Positions 52,357 through 62,800 are shown, counted from the stretch's first letter. The stretch: 64,000 nt of DNA from Leclercia sp. S52 (GCF_039727615.1 NZ_CP152474.1:3038001-3102000); one strand, 5' to 3'. Notes: a model not told the origin generated them from the letters alone. Made by a program: numbers and translations.

Positions 52357-54019
52357 CCGACCACCTGATTGCGTCCTCGCTGTTTCGCCTGGTAGAGACG
52401 GGCGTCAGCGATGGACTGCAGCTGTTCAAAGTCATAATTACCGCTTTCACGGGCGCTGCTGACGCCGATCGACACGCTGATGCGCGCCGTCTGGCTCTTT
52501 TTCACCAGGATCTCGCGGTCATTGATGCGCTCACGGATCCGCTCGGCAATCAGCATCGCCTCTTCAGGCCCGGCCCCCGGCAGGACCACGCAAAACTCTT
52601 CGCCTCCTACGCGCCCGGCAACGTCCGCCTCGCGTATCGTGCTGGTGATTAACCGGGCTGCATGGGTGAGTACCTTGTCACCCGCCTGGTGACCATATTT
52701 GTCGTTAATGCTTTTAAAATGGTCGAGATCCATCTGCATCACCGAGAACGGCTGCTGCTGCTGTTCGCATCGCTTCGCCAGCGCTTTTGCCCGCTCAAAG
52801 AGCGCGCCACGGTTATTGATGCGCGTCAGGGGATCGTGCCAGGCCTGCCACTGCAGCGAGTGTTGCAGCCGGTACATGTTGCTCACCATCCGGCGGATCA
52901 CGAACCACGAGACAACCAGCATCCCGGTGAACAGCAGCCACAGCAGCGTCAGGGCAATGGTAATGCTGCCAAAGTCGCCCTGCGCCCCTTCCCTTAAGGT
53001 GTGGATACGCAGCAGGACGCCGTCGAAGTGGTCCAGGTGCTGCCAGTTGACGTAACGGCTCCCCAGCCGCAGTTCCCCCTGGGTATCCTTCGCCATGGCA
53101 CCAGCAATTTGCGCCCGCTCGCGCGCGTCAAAACGGTTGGTATGGCTGGCGATGCTCTCCGAGGAGGCGAGCAGAGTTAGACTGTTATCGTAGAGCTGGA
53201 ATTCCCCTTCGCCGTTACCGTCTACCGCATCCTGCAGCAGCTTCCTCATCCCCTGAAGCGTAAAATCAATTGCCAGAACGCCGTACCAGTAGCGCTGATA
53301 GTCAACCGGCACGCTGACCGTGACGACCTGCTCTTGCGCAGCCTGCTCGGTAAACCAGCGCACGCTGCGGGCCCGGTTGTCCCGCTCTGACTGCCGGGTA
53401 AACCACGGGCTGATCACCAGCTGATAGTAGCGGGTGGCGATATCCCTTTGACCGTCGCCGGGATTGGTCGAGACGTAAAAACCCGCCCGGGAGACGTAGA
53501 CCACGCGCCGGGCGTGCGCCGCAGGGGCGTTAATACGCAGCAAATAGCCCATTTCGAAGGCGGCGCTCATCTCCTGTTCCAGCCGTTCGTTGTCGCGGAC
53601 CAGGCTGTTGGTTTGCTCGACAAAGGCATCGGAAACGCCATGCAGGGTAAGAGTGCGCCGCGCGTCGAAAGTCAGATCCCAGACGTTTTTTCCTCGCAGG
53701 TCGCTGATACGCGAGACGGTATCGCGCAGCACCGTCGAAGCCAGTGGGGTTTCAAGGGCGTCCTGCATGCCGTTGCGAAAGAAGAGCAGCTTTTCGACGC
53801 TGAACTGCAGCTGGCGATCCAGCGAGTTGACCACGTTCTCGAGATGGGTGTGCTGAGTGGCAGCGTAGGCGTCCTCCAGCACCACAGCCTCGCGCCAGGT
53901 CAATAGCGTGGAGAAGATGAGAACAGTAATAAAGCAAATGTTAACAACCCGGCCCGGATGAAAATGATGACGTGCCGAAAAAAACCTCTTTTCTTACAAT
54001 ATCGTCGGGCTGCACACAT
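52338..54019 (-). CDS. dgcQ: Diguanylate cyclase DgcQ, N-terminus shifted by one missing base
   Basis: DgcQ (YedQ) makes c-di-GMP from two GTP and promotes cellulose and sessile growth. The C-terminal GGDEF domain is active-looking ([13 protein letters not shown]) and has [26 protein letters not shown]7-like periplasmic domain precedes it, with a membrane helix near residue 380. The long frame begins only at a TTG (53903) in the middle of the first membrane helix. The true helix ([20 protein letters not shown]) continues upstream without a start until a stop at 53996. Adding one base to the A7 run at 53978-53984 joins it to ATG 54019, which has a GGGAG site, and gives 560 residues, close to the E. 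coli length. Confidence 0.88.
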
Positions 54020-54085
54020 ACTCCCTGAAAGCCATCCGCACCGGCGGGGACGGTAATATTACTGCCTGTTAGCGATTATAGTGCA

Positions 54086-54111
54086 CAAAAACGCCCGGCA
54101 TTGCCGGGCGT
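54086..54111 (-). terminator. Terminator after yodC
   Basis: ACGCCCGGC, loop, GCCGGGCGT forms a perfect 9-bp stem followed by five T on the minus strand. It separates yodC from dgcQ. Confidence 0.8.
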
Positions 54112-54119
54112 AGCGTGAC

Positions 54120-54302
54120 TTAAGCCGTGTCCTGTCGCCGGGTGCCGTCACCATGCTGAAGCTCATCTTCACGAAACGCTTCCTGCTTGATGCCGTAACC
54201 GTCGTACCAGCGACACTCCACCATTCCGCTTGCATAGCCGGTGACGACCATACGTGGACCGCCGTTTTTTGGCTTAACTTCATCGCTGACCAGAAAGACC
54301 AT
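54120..54302 (-). CDS. yodC: DUF2158 family protein YodC
   Basis: This is a 60-residue soluble protein of unknown function. Recognised as YodC by GGPRMVVTGYASGMVECRWY. The family (DUF2158) forms a small beta-barrel-like fold and often sits near regulators. The ATG at 54302 has GAGGCGG upstream. It is a single gene between yedI and dgcQ, as in E. coli. Confidence 0.92.
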   Translation of the reverse strand: MVFLVSDEVKPKNGGPRMVVTGYASGMVECRWYDGYGIKQEAFREDELQHGDGTRRQDTA

Positions 54303-54380
54303 AACCGCCTCCTTTATCAGTGTGAAACTGTATCAATTTAGTCGAGGAATAACAGTTATGCCTGGTATAGCTGGAAGTTA

Positions 54381-55298
54381 TTAATGTGAGCGACCACGCA
54401 TTTTTTCCACGAGTTTTACTACCGCCACCACAATAAGACCAATGATCAAACCGATCACCAGATTCAGTAAGGTGGGTAAAACGGTTGCAATAACAGCACC
54501 TTGTGCCTGGGCAAAGTGTTCGATGGCATGATGCAGCGGGGCAATACCGTGTACCACAATCCCGCCGCCGACCAGGAACATCGCCAGGGTGCCGATTACC
54601 GACAGAGACTTCATCAGCCAGGGAGCGACCACCAGCAGGGTTTTACCGGTCATCTTCGCCAGCGCGCTGGTTTTATCACTCAGCCAGTAGCCGACGTCAT
54701 CGAGTTTAACGATGATCCCCACCAGGCCGTAGACCCCCAGGGTGACCACGAAGGCGATGCCGGATAGCACCAGCACCTGGTTTAGCAGCGGTGCATCCGC
54801 CACAATCCCAAGGGTGATGGCCACAATTTCCGCCGACAGGATAAAGTCGGTGCGGATCGCCCCCTTAATTTTATCCCGCTCAAAGGTGACAGGATCCTGA
54901 GCTGCCAGCGCCTCCAGACGCTGTTGCCGCGCTTCCGGGCTCTCCTTCCCTTTATTTTTACGCGATTCGAGCGAGTGCAATATTTTCTCTGCCCCTTCAA
55001 AGCAGAGAAACGCCCCGCCCACCATCAGCAGCGGCGTAATGGCCCAGGGTATAAAAGCGCTGATCAGCAACGCCAACGGTACGAGGATCACTTTATTGAG
55101 CAAAGAGCCCTTCGCCACCGCCCAGACCACCGGCAGCTCCCGGTTAGCGCGCACGCCCGAGACCTGCTGGGCGTTGAGGGAGAGATCGTCCCCCAGCACG
55201 CCCGCGGTCTTCTTGGCCGCCAGTTTTCCCATCAGCGAAATATCGTCCAGCAGCGTGGCAATATCATCCAGCAGTGTTAACAAGCTACTTCCCGCCAA
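54381..55298 (-). CDS. yedI: Inner-membrane protein YedI (DUF808)
   Basis: This is a 305-residue inner-membrane protein with about six hydrophobic segments (for example [20 protein letters not shown] and [20 protein letters not shown]). The start is TTG at 55298, which reproduces the family N-terminus [20 protein letters not shown] and has AAGGAAC upstream. There is no good in-frame ATG. The repeated LLDDI motif and two-fold pattern are typical of DUF808. No function is known. Confidence 0.93.
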   Translation of the reverse strand: MAGSSLLTLLDDIATLLDDISLMGKLAAKKTAGVLGDDLSLNAQQVSGVRANRELPVVWAVAKGSLLNKVILVPLALLISAFIPWAITPLLMVGGAFLCFEGAEKILHSLESRKNKGKESPEARQQRLEALAAQDPVTFERDKIKGAIRTDFILSAEIVAITLGIVADAPLLNQVLVLSGIAFVVTLGVYGLVGIIVKLDDVGYWLSDKTSALAKMTGKTLLVVAPWLMKSLSVIGTLAMFLVGGGIVVHGIAPLHHAIEHFAQAQGAVIATVLPTLLNLVIGLIIGLIVVAVVKLVEKMRGRSH

Positions 55299-55476
55299 AA
55301 TTACGTTCCTTCTTTTTTGTTAATAACCTGAACAGTATGGAGTAAAACCGGGAACCCCGAAACTATCCCGTTTAAATCAACAAATAATTCACAACTATTG
55401 AACAATTAAAGGGCTCGCCAGCGTGATAGTTTTCACGTTAACTATATGCGACCTTTTTATTACGCCGTGAGGGAGT

Positions 55477-56391
55477 ATGCGTTTCAGGCAAGTCTTACCA
55501 TTAGCGGGCGCGCTGTTTGCGCTCTATATCATCTGGGGTTCCACCTACTTCGTGATCCGTATCGGCGTGGAGAGCTGGCCGCCTCTGATGATGGCGGGCG
55601 TGCGTTTCCTCTCTGCGGGGGTGCTGTTGCTGGCGTTTCTGTTTCTGCGCGGCCATAAGCTGCCGCCGCTGCGCCCGCTGCTCAACGCCGCCCTGATCGG
55701 CGTCCTACTGCTGGCGGTCGGGAATGGCTTTGTCACCGTGGCGGAACATCAGAACGTGCCTTCCGGGATCGCCGCAGTGGTGGTCGCCACCGTGCCGCTG
55801 TTCACCCTCTGCTTCAGCCGCCTGTTTGGCATCAAAACGCGCAAGATGGAGTGGCTGGGGATCGCCATCGGGATGGCGGGTATTATTCTGCTCAACAGCG
55901 GCGGTAACCTGAGCGGCAACCCGTGGGGCGCCGTGCTGATCCTGATTGGCTCCATGAGCTGGGCGTTTGGCTCGGTGTATGGCTCGCGCATCGAATTACC
56001 CACCGGGATGATGGCCGGGGCCATTGAGATGGTCACCGCCGGGATTGTGCTGCTGGTGGCGTCGCTGCTCTCCGGCGAGAAGCTGACCGCCCTGCCCGAC
56101 ACGTCAGGCTTCCTGGCGGTGGGTTATCTGGCGATTTTCGGCTCGGTGATTGCGATTAATGCCTATATGTTCCTGATCCGCAATGTTTCGCCGGCAGTTG
56201 CTACCAGCTATGCCTACGTCAATCCGGTGGTCGCCGTGCTGCTGGGCACCGGCCTCGGCGGCGAAACGCTCTCGGCGATAGAATGGATGGCGCTGGGGAT
56301 CATTATCATGGCGGTAGTGCTGGTGACGTTAGGCAAGTATCTGTTACCGGCCAAACCGGAAGTTACGCCCTGTCAGGCGGAGAAACCCTAA
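55477..56391 (+). CDS. yedA: EamA-family transporter YedA
   Basis: This is a 304-residue drug/metabolite transporter with ten predicted helices in two EamA repeats. ALYIIWGSTYFVIRIGVESW is the typical first-helix pattern. The second repeat starts near residue 150 (LIGSMSWAFGSVYGSRI). The substrate is unknown, though overexpression studies in E. coli suggest amino-acid or metabolite efflux for relatives. The stop overlaps the vsr 3' end by 29 bases on the opposite strand. Confidence 0.94.
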   Translation: MRFRQVLPLAGALFALYIIWGSTYFVIRIGVESWPPLMMAGVRFLSAGVLLLAFLFLRGHKLPPLRPLLNAALIGVLLLAVGNGFVTVAEHQNVPSGIAAVVVATVPLFTLCFSRLFGIKTRKMEWLGIAIGMAGIILLNSGGNLSGNPWGAVLILIGSMSWAFGSVYGSRIELPTGMMAGAIEMVTAGIVLLVASLLSGEKLTALPDTSGFLAVGYLAIFGSVIAINAYMFLIRNVSPAVATSYAYVNPVVAVLLGTGLGGETLSAIEWMALGIIIMAVVLVTLGKYLLPAKPEVTPCQAEKP

Positions 56392-56854
56392 GCGGGCGAA
56401 TGCCCTGAGTGTCGATCTGGGCGGTCTCTCCACCGCCGCAGATCCACTCCTCCAGCCGCTCGGTGAGCGCCCTGTCGTCCAGCTTCAGCCTGCCGCGCAG
56501 CGCGCACTCCCACACCACCAGCACCCGCCAGCCCTGCTGCTGTAGCAAGGCGATATCGCGGTTGTCGCGAATAACGTTTTTGCCAATCTTGTCCAGCCAG
56601 AAGTCGGTGCGGGTCGCCGGGACCTTAAACAGATAGCAGTTGTGGCGATGCCAGAAACAGCCGTGGGTAAAGATGACGCACTGGTGGCTATCAATCACAA
56701 AATCGGGCCGCCCGGCGAGGCTGGCATCCTGCACGCGGAACTCAAAACCGACCTGCGTCAGCAGGTCTGCCAGCCGTTTTTCAATGGCCGTGTCCCGCGT
56801 GCCGATGGCGCGCATGTTTTTGCTGCGGGTGGCCTTGTTATGAACGTCCGCCAT
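56363..56854 (-). CDS. vsr: Very-short-patch repair endonuclease Vsr
   Basis: Vsr nicks next to the T of T:G mismatches caused by deamination of Dcm-made 5-methylcytosine. The protein is about 163 residues from ATG 56854. It has [17 protein letters not shown], the catalytic Asp in AGRPDFVID, the zinc-site Cys and His in [11 protein letters not shown] and a later Cys in VVWECALRG. The start lies inside the dcm 3' end (17-base overlap), the known coupling of the pair. The C-terminal tail is a few residues longer than in E. coli. Confidence 0.96.
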   Translation of the reverse strand: MADVHNKATRSKNMRAIGTRDTAIEKRLADLLTQVGFEFRVQDASLAGRPDFVIDSHQCVIFTHGCFWHRHNCYLFKVPATRTDFWLDKIGKNVIRDNRDIALLQQQGWRVLVVWECALRGRLKLDDRALTERLEEWICGGGETAQIDTQGIRPLRVSPPDRA

Positions 56855-58268
56855 TAACCGTCTCAGCCTTGCGTTGCTGTACCGCCTGCAGAATACGCGA
56901 CTCCAGCAGTCGGGCGACGGCGGCAAACGCCGGGACCACCACCGAGTTGCCAAACTGACGGTAGGCCTGTGTATCCGACACCGGAATGCGGAACTGGTAG
57001 CCCTGCGGGGTTTCAAAGCCCATCAGGCGGGCGCACTCGCGCGGCGTCAGGCGGCGAGGACGGTGGCGCTGGTTTTGCGGATCGTCGAAATCCCGTTCGC
57101 CGAGGGCTTTATCCCAGCCACGGTCGATAAGGATTTCGGCCCCGTCTTTGTAATAGCGCGCCGACAGGGTGCGGGCAACGCTGTTCGGGTTGGTCGGATC
57201 GACCATCCCGAAGCCAAACCCGTTGCCCTTCGCCTGGTGCTTCTGCGCATAGCGATAGAGGTACTTCCACAGCACCGGGGTGAGAATGAATTTGGCGTCG
57301 ACGACGGGCTCGAGCAGATCGGCAATCGTCGGTCGGCGTGCCGGCCACAGCCCAGGGAGATCGCGCAGGGTGAAGTTGCCCCGCAGATTAAGATCGCGAC
57401 GAAAGCCCACCAGCACAATGCGCTCGCGGTGCTGGGGCAGGAAGTGTTTACCATCGACGATCTTCGGATCGTCAGGCCCGCTCTCGGCAGCATCCGCTAC
57501 GTCATATCCCAGGTCGTCGAGGGTCTGCATGATGATGCGGAACGTTTTGCCCCCGTCGTGGCTCTTCAGGTTTTTCACGTTTTCCAGCACGAAAATGGCC
57601 GGACGGCGGGCATCAATAATGCGCGCCACGTCGAAGAACAGCGTTCCCTGGGTGTCGCAGGCAAAGCCGTGTGCCCGGCCCAGGGCGTTTTTCTTTGATA
57701 CCCCGGCCAGCGAGAAAGGCTGGCACGGGAAACCCGCGAGCAGCACGTCATGCGCCGGGATGGCGTTGCGGATGTGCTGCGCCGCCTCGTCGTCCGTGAC
57801 GCCGCTCTGGTGGCTGAGCGTCACTTCGCGAATATCATCGTTGAACTGGTGCGCATCCGGATCGCAGTACCAGTTGGCCTTGTAGGTGCGCACCGCGTGT
57901 TTGTTCCACTCGCTGGTAAACACGCACTGGCCGCCAATCGCCTCAAAGCCATGACGGATGCCGCCGATCCCGGCGAACAGATCGACAAAGCGGAAGGCAT
58001 AGTGAGGATGACAGGCCGGGGGACGCGGGAGCAGGTTTTGCAGTACGCCATATTCACCGTCGCTGAGGCGACGGCCTGCCCGCTCGCTGGTCACCAGTCG
58101 CTTGAGGATCGCCGGGCTCCAGTGGCTGTCGCCATGAGCATTCAGAAGATGAGCCAGCGTTCTGGCATCGTAAATTTCCAGCAGCTGGCACAATAACGCC
58201 TGGACTGACGCCGTTGATTTCTCTGCCAGCACAAGCGCGGACTCCATCACTGATACATTTTCCTGCAT
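56838..58268 (-). CDS. dcm: DNA (cytosine-5-)-methyltransferase Dcm
   Basis: Dcm methylates the second C of CCWGG. The 476-residue protein has the C5-methyltransferase motifs in order. SAM-binding motif I is [15 protein letters not shown] near residues 90-105, catalytic motif IV is [12 protein letters not shown] with the nucleophile Cys, and motif VI is FVLENVKNL. Motif VIII is [11 protein letters not shown], and motif X at the end is [14 protein letters not shown]. It matches E. coli Dcm throughout, with vsr directly downstream, so recognition of CCWGG is very likely. No restriction partner is present, so this is an orphan methylase. Confidence 0.97.
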   Translation of the reverse strand: MQENVSVMESALVLAEKSTASVQALLCQLLEIYDARTLAHLLNAHGDSHWSPAILKRLVTSERAGRRLSDGEYGVLQNLLPRPPACHPHYAFRFVDLFAGIGGIRHGFEAIGGQCVFTSEWNKHAVRTYKANWYCDPDAHQFNDDIREVTLSHQSGVTDDEAAQHIRNAIPAHDVLLAGFPCQPFSLAGVSKKNALGRAHGFACDTQGTLFFDVARIIDARRPAIFVLENVKNLKSHDGGKTFRIIMQTLDDLGYDVADAAESGPDDPKIVDGKHFLPQHRERIVLVGFRRDLNLRGNFTLRDLPGLWPARRPTIADLLEPVVDAKFILTPVLWKYLYRYAQKHQAKGNGFGFGMVDPTNPNSVARTLSARYYKDGAEILIDRGWDKALGERDFDDPQNQRHRPRRLTPRECARLMGFETPQGYQFRIPVSDTQAYRQFGNSVVVPAFAAVARLLESRILQAVQQRKAETVNGGRS

Positions 58269-58318
58269 AGATTTAACCGGGCCAATAGGGACTTAAGAGA
58301 GAGTAACACAGAAAGGCA

Positions 58319-59014
58319 TTACAGACTGTCGCGGAAACGCTGCAGCACCGCGGCGTCCACGCCGTCGTAATCGCCGCGCAGCTCGGCACTGAGGCGGGCC
58401 ATAAACTGGATCAGCACATCGGCGCTCTGTCGCGCAAGCTGTCGACCGGCGGCGGTCTGCATCGTCTCGGGCAGGCGAAGCAGTTTGGTCTGGAAATGGT
58501 CCAGCGCAAACGCCCTGTCGTTCAGTTCACGGGCATCGGCAAAGGGATCATCCGGATCGAAGAGCGGCACCCCCAGCGCACCGGAGACGGCAAAGACGCG
58601 TGCCAGACCGATCGCGCCCAGCGCCTCCAGCCGGTCAGCATCCTGCACGATTTTCGCTTCAGCGGTAAGCGGCGTAATGCCCGCGCTGAAGCTGTGCGCC
58701 TCGATGGCATGCTGGATCGCCGCATAGTGATGGGTGGGGAAATCGGCAAAGTCGTCGCGCAGGATGGCCGTCGTTCTTTCAGCGGCCAGCTGCGACGAAC
58801 GGCCCCGCTGCGGATGGTTTTTCGGCAGGCTGACGATATCGTGAAAATAGCAGGCCGTCAGGATCACCAGCGCCTCAACCGGCTGATCCTTCATCAGCCT
58901 CTGAGAGGTGTTCCAGACCCGGCGGAAATGGGAGATATCATGGGCGGTATCATCGGTAGCATGATGCGCCTTCAGCCAGCCTTCAAAACGTTGCTGCCAT
59001 TGCACGAGTTCCAT
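58319..59014 (-). CDS. yedJ: HD-domain phosphohydrolase YedJ
   Basis: This is a 231-residue soluble protein with an HD domain. The metal-binding residues are in the [11 protein letters not shown] and [14 protein letters not shown] motifs, and a later Asp in [15 protein letters not shown]. Members of this family are putative nucleotide or phosphate hydrolases. The substrate of YedJ is not known. It lies 50 bases upstream of dcm on the same strand, and 41 bases downstream of yedR. Confidence 0.94.
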   Translation of the reverse strand: MELVQWQQRFEGWLKAHHATDDTAHDISHFRRVWNTSQRLMKDQPVEALVILTACYFHDIVSLPKNHPQRGRSSQLAAERTTAILRDDFADFPTHHYAAIQHAIEAHSFSAGITPLTAEAKIVQDADRLEALGAIGLARVFAVSGALGVPLFDPDDPFADARELNDRAFALDHFQTKLLRLPETMQTAAGRQLARQSADVLIQFMARLSAELRGDYDGVDAAVLQRFRDSL

Positions 59015-59055
59015 TGCGCTTTCCCTAAAGTGAAAAGCCGTACAATAGCAATTAT

Positions 59056-59328
59056 TTACTCTTCTGACACATCACGTGGCCGGGTGTACCACGCAATAGC
59101 GCCGAGGATCGCCCCCACCGCGCTTAACAGCAGAAAACCGCACAGGGCGCTCAACCATTTGCCGGACGTTGAGCCGAGATCGTCCTCAATCAGCGGCCCC
59201 GATACCGAGGTGACTTTACTGACGATCCACAAATAGCGGGCCATTGCCCAGATGAAATAGCCGCAAAAGGCATAAAATACCCACAGGGCCAGCTTGCCTC
59301 CCAGGCTGCGATCGTGTTTTTGTTCCAT
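59056..59328 (-). CDS. yedR: Small inner-membrane protein YedR
   Basis: This is a 90-residue protein with two membrane helices ([20 protein letters not shown] and [20 protein letters not shown]). I chose the ATG at 59328, which has AAAGGAC upstream. The frame could open to 59367. It is called YedR from position between yedJ and the porin and from sequence memory. Function unknown. Confidence 0.75.
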   Translation of the reverse strand: MEQKHDRSLGGKLALWVFYAFCGYFIWAMARYLWIVSKVTSVSGPLIEDDLGSTSGKWLSALCGFLLLSAVGAILGAIAWYTRPRDVSEE

Positions 59329-59599
59329 GTTCGTCCTTTCCTTTTCGCGGCAGTTTGCTCGCCGCATTCACATCGCCAATCCAAACCGTGAAATAAATCA
59401 CATTTTTCGATAAAACGCACTCTTCCGTTACACGTTTGCCGTCACCGGTTTGCGTTAAGTTGATCGTACGCCGTTTTATATTGAACACACTTATGATTCT
59501 GTCAAATTTATTCATCTCTGAAATTTTTGCGCCGGGAGGCAGCCTAATAAGGGCGTTATTTCATTTTTTATTATCCGGATAAGATATTTGCTTAAGCGG

Positions 59600-59702
59600 G
59601 CAACTGTGCAATCATTACGGCGCTTTTTTAACGTTACACCATTAAATGCTCTTAAATTCCCCCCCTTACCTTTCGCCCGATACCTGTTATCGGGCTTTTT
59701 TT
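59600..59702 (+). ncRNA. rseX: Candidate small RNA, RseX-like by position
   Basis: GCCCGATA, a 5-base loop and TATCGGGC followed by seven T form a textbook intrinsic terminator at 59675-59702. No gene lies upstream on the plus strand. In E. coli the Hfq-binding sRNA RseX (about 91 nt, acting on ompA and ompC mRNAs) lies in this same yedR-porin gap. The bases before the terminator hold an unpaired C7 run (59659-59665), a possible seed. The 5' end is a guess from the E. coli size, and no good promoter was found. Homology to RseX is inferred from position, not from alignment. Confidence 0.5.
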
Positions 59703-59729
59703 ATTACCGCTTCGGCGCGCCTCAAACAT

Positions 59730-59975
59730 AACTCTTAACAATGAATTTATGTTTCAAATAACTATCTGATATAAATATCAATAGACAGAAAATATGTCAT
59801 CTTAACAATCATAAAAATAACATATAATATCACTATTATTAATATTTTGAAATAATCTAAATGATTTAGTTACATTTATTTTGAAAGAGTAAAAACCCAC
59901 CCTGAAATAGTATTGACCCCGTAACCCGGAGGGGGGTTGCGTATATTCATTAAGAAAATACATTGAAGGGAATAT
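59730..59975 (+). promoter_or_regulatory. AT-rich porin leader and upstream region
   Basis: The region 59740-59885 is strongly AT-rich, as expected for OmpR and H-NS/LeuO-controlled porin promoters. Direct matches to single OmpR sites cannot be assigned with confidence. A GAAGGGAA ribosome site is at 59965-59972. The G6 run at 59931-59936 may be inflated like others in this window. Confidence 0.4.
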
Positions 59976-59978
59976 ATA

Positions 59979-61052
59979 ATGAAAAGAAAAGTTCTGGCAG
60001 TCCTCGTCCCTGTTTTGTTGAGCGCTGGCGCGGTAAATGCGGCTGAAATCTACAACAAGGACGGCAATAAATTCGATCTGTACGGAAAGATGGTCGGCGA
60101 ACGTATCTGGAACAACACCGACGATAGCAACAGCGAAAACTTTGATACCTCCTACGCCCGTTTCGGTATCAAAGGCGAAACGCAAATCAGCGACGACCTG
60201 ACCGGTTTCGGTCAGTTTGAGTACAACATGACCGCCAGCGCCCCGGAAGGCGAGCAGGATGAGAGCACCCGTCTGGCGTTTGCTGGCCTGAAATTCGGTG
60301 AATTCGGCTCCTTTGACTACGGACGTAACTACGGCGTGGCCTACGACGCCGGTGCGTACACCGATATGCTGGTGGAATGGGGTGGCGACTCCTGGGTTCA
60401 TACCGATAACTTTATGACGGGCCGTACCACCGGCGTGGCGACTTATCGCAACTCGGACTTCTTCGGCGCGGTTGAAGGCCTGGATTTTGCGCTGCAGTAC
60501 CAGGGCAAAAACCACGATAAACAGTTAGAGAAAGCCAACGGGGACGGTTACAGCACCTCCCTCGCCTATAACTTCGATGGCTTTGGTTTCGTGGGCGTCT
60601 ACGGCAAGTCTGACCGCACCAACAAGCAGTCTGCTGATGGCTATGGCGATACCGCTGAAGTCTGGTCGCTGGCAGCGAAGTATGATGCCAACAACCTCTA
60701 CGCTGCGGTGATGTACGGTGAAACCCGCAACATGACCTGGGCTGGCGATGTCGGTTTTGCCAACAAAACCCAGAATGTCGAAGCCGTGGTGCAGTATCAG
60801 TTTGACTTCGGCCTGCGCCCTTCTCTGGGCTACGTCTATTCCAAAGGCCAGGATCTTCGTGAACGCAACGGCGTTCGCGGCGTAAACGCTGACCTCGTGA
60901 ACTATGTTGAACTGGGTACATGGTACTACTTCAACAAAAACATGAACGTCTATACCGCATATAAGTTCAACCTGCTGGATGACCGTGACGCACGCGTTAC
61001 CGGTGCAAGCACCGACGACCAGTTCGCGCTGGGTATCGTTTACCAGTTCTGA
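59979..61052 (+). CDS. General porin of the OmpC/OmpF/OmpS family
   Basis: This is a trimeric outer-membrane porin, 357 residues. The signal peptide is MKRKVLAVLVPVLLSAGAVNA, and the mature start AEIYNKDGNKFDLYGK is the classic form. The L3 constriction region contains FDYGRNYGVAYDAGAYTDML and the following GGDSWVHTDNFMTGRTTGVA. The C-terminus LGIVYQF ends in the Phe needed for BAM recognition. Its place after yedR corresponds to yedS in E. coli (often a pseudogene there) and it looks like OmpS in Salmonella. Here it is intact. The terminator is at 61075. Confidence 0.92.
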   Translation: MKRKVLAVLVPVLLSAGAVNAAEIYNKDGNKFDLYGKMVGERIWNNTDDSNSENFDTSYARFGIKGETQISDDLTGFGQFEYNMTASAPEGEQDESTRLAFAGLKFGEFGSFDYGRNYGVAYDAGAYTDMLVEWGGDSWVHTDNFMTGRTTGVATYRNSDFFGAVEGLDFALQYQGKNHDKQLEKANGDGYSTSLAYNFDGFGFVGVYGKSDRTNKQSADGYGDTAEVWSLAAKYDANNLYAAVMYGETRNMTWAGDVGFANKTQNVEAVVQYQFDFGLRPSLGYVYSKGQDLRERNGVRGVNADLVNYVELGTWYYFNKNMNVYTAYKFNLLDDRDARVTGASTDDQFALGIVYQF

Positions 61053-61074
61053 TCGGCTGACAACGCTTAATTAT

Positions 61075-61098
61075 GCCCGCTGCGAAGCGGGCTTTTTT
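61075..61098 (+). terminator. Terminator of the porin gene
   Basis: GCCCGC, loop TGCGAA and GCGGGC are followed by six T, 22 bases after the porin stop. Confidence 0.9.
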
Positions 61099-61186
61099 GC
61101 TTTCTGCCGCTACCGGCTTTACATAGCTTTAACAAATCAGCGCCATCAGCGATAATGACCGCTTTTCCGCATGCCCTGGAGTTTCA

Positions 61187-62800
61187 ATGCGCGATTTGCC
61201 GCCCCTTCCCCCCACGCACAAGCGCCCAATGAAACTGAACACCCTGGTCACGCTGATGGTCTACAGCGTGACGGGCGCGATCCTGCTGGTGATTTTCGTG
61301 CTCTATTTTGCGCAGATCACCCGGGCCACGCGCGATGGCGTGAGGGATACCGCTCTTGCGGTCGCCAGAACGCTGGCCGACAGCCCGGAAGTGATCCGCG
61401 GCTTATCCCTGCCGCCGGACAGCAACATCATCCAGCCTGTCGCCCGGGCGGTAATGCAGCGCAATAACCTGCTGTTTGCCGTCGTCACCGACATGCGCGG
61501 CATCCGCTATTCCCATCCCAACGGCGCCCTGTTGGGCAAAGCTTTTATTGGTGACGATCTCCGGCCTGCGCTGGAGGATAAAGAAAATGTCGCCATCAAC
61601 CACGGGGTGCTCGATGAGGCGCTGCGGGTGTTTACGCCGGTCTATAACGCGCAGCATCAGCAGATTGGGGTTGTCGCGGTGGGGATCTCCCTGAATAAAG
61701 TGGAACAGCAGATCGCCCGCAATCGCTGGGATGCTATCTGGCTGGTGCTGTTCAGCGCCATGCTGGGGGCGCTTGGCGCCTGGGGGCTGGTGCGAATGCT
61801 GAAACGTGTGCTGTTTGGTCTGGAGCCGTATCAGATTTCCGCCCTGCTGGAACAGCGCCAGGCGATGCTGCAATCCCTGCGCGAAGGGGTGATCGCGGTG
61901 GATCAGCAGGGACATGTGACGATGATCAACCACGCCGCCCGGCAGATCCTGAATGCCAGCGCCAGCAGCCATGCCCTGCACGAGGCGCCGCTGCTGGCGA
62001 ACCTGCGCGAAGTACTGCAAACCGGGCTGCCGCGTCAGGATCAGGAGATCAACTGCCACGGCCGGCTATTGCTCTGTAACACCCTGCCCGTCAGAAGCGA
62101 GAATCAGCTAATGGGTGCCATCACTACCTTCCGCGATAAGACCGAGATCAGCCAGCTGCTGCAGCGCCTGGACGGGATGGTGAGCTATCTGGATGTCCTG
62201 CGCAATCACTCTCATGAGTTTATGAACAAGCTGCATGTGATCCTCGGGCTGCTGCATATGAAGCACTATGCCAAACTGGAAGAGTACGTCCTGCTGACCG
62301 CCAATGCCTGGCAGAGCGACGTCGGCACGCTGCAGCGCAACGTCAAATCACCGGTGGTGGCCGGGTTCCTGCTGAGCAAGATCGGCCGCGCCAGAGAGCT
62401 GGGGTTTAGGCTGACGCTCTCCGACGCCTGCCAGGTGCCGGACAACCCGAATGAACAGCAGGTCGCGGGGCTGATCACCGTGCTCGGCAATCTGATCGAG
62501 AATGCGCTGGATGCGATGGCCGCGCAGCCCGAAGGGGAGATCGGCCTGCTGCTGCACTATCAACAGGGCTGGCTCAGCGCGGAAGTGAGTGACGACGGGC
62601 CGGGCATTGCTCCCGACCATCTGCAGGCCATTTTTAACAAAGGGTTTTCCACCAAAGGGGAAAATCGGGGCGTGGGGCTGTTCCTCGCCCGTCAGCACAT
62701 TGAGAACCTGGGCGGGGAGATCGCCGTCGAATCTGAACCTGGGGTGTTTACCCAGTTTTTTGTCCAGCTCCCCTGGGACAGTGAAAGGAAAAACGCGTGA
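61187..62800 (+). CDS. dcuS: C4-dicarboxylate sensor kinase DcuS
   Basis: DcuS is a membrane histidine kinase for external C4-dicarboxylates. The protein is 537 residues. TM1 is near residues 20-42. A periplasmic PASP domain follows with the ligand-binding residues of DcuS in RYSHP and ALRVFTPVY. TM2 is near 180-200, then a cytoplasmic PAS domain (REGVIAVDQQGHVTMINHAA). The kinase part has the H-box SHEFMNKLHVILGLL and the N and G boxes NLIENALDAM and DDGPGIAP. It overlaps dcuR by 4 bases. In E. coli dcuSR lie near dcuB-fumB. Here they stand alone after a porin gene. Confidence 0.92.
   Translation: MRDLPPLPPTHKRPMKLNTLVTLMVYSVTGAILLVIFVLYFAQITRATRDGVRDTALAVARTLADSPEVIRGLSLPPDSNIIQPVARAVMQRNNLLFAVVTDMRGIRYSHPNGALLGKAFIGDDLRPALEDKENVAINHGVLDEALRVFTPVYNAQHQQIGVVAVGISLNKVEQQIARNRWDAIWLVLFSAMLGALGAWGLVRMLKRVLFGLEPYQISALLEQRQAMLQSLREGVIAVDQQGHVTMINHAARQILNASASSHALHEAPLLANLREVLQTGLPRQDQEINCHGRLLLCNTLPVRSENQLMGAITTFRDKTEISQLLQRLDGMVSYLDVLRNHSHEFMNKLHVILGLLHMKHYAKLEEYVLLTANAWQSDVGTLQRNVKSPVVAGFLLSKIGRARELGFRLTLSDACQVPDNPNEQQVAGLITVLGNLIENALDAMAAQPEGEIGLLLHYQQGWLSAEVSDDGPGIAPDHLQAIFNKGFSTKGENRGVGLFLARQHIENLGGEIAVESEPGVFTQFFVQLPWDSERKNA

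Noticed and set aside
56838..58268. Restriction-modification system
   Set aside because: The methylase is Dcm with vsr, a repair nuclease. No restriction enzyme gene is near it.
59802..60515. Minus-strand 237-codon frame over the porin start
   Set aside because: It runs through the porin promoter and signal peptide in antisense and shows no family features.
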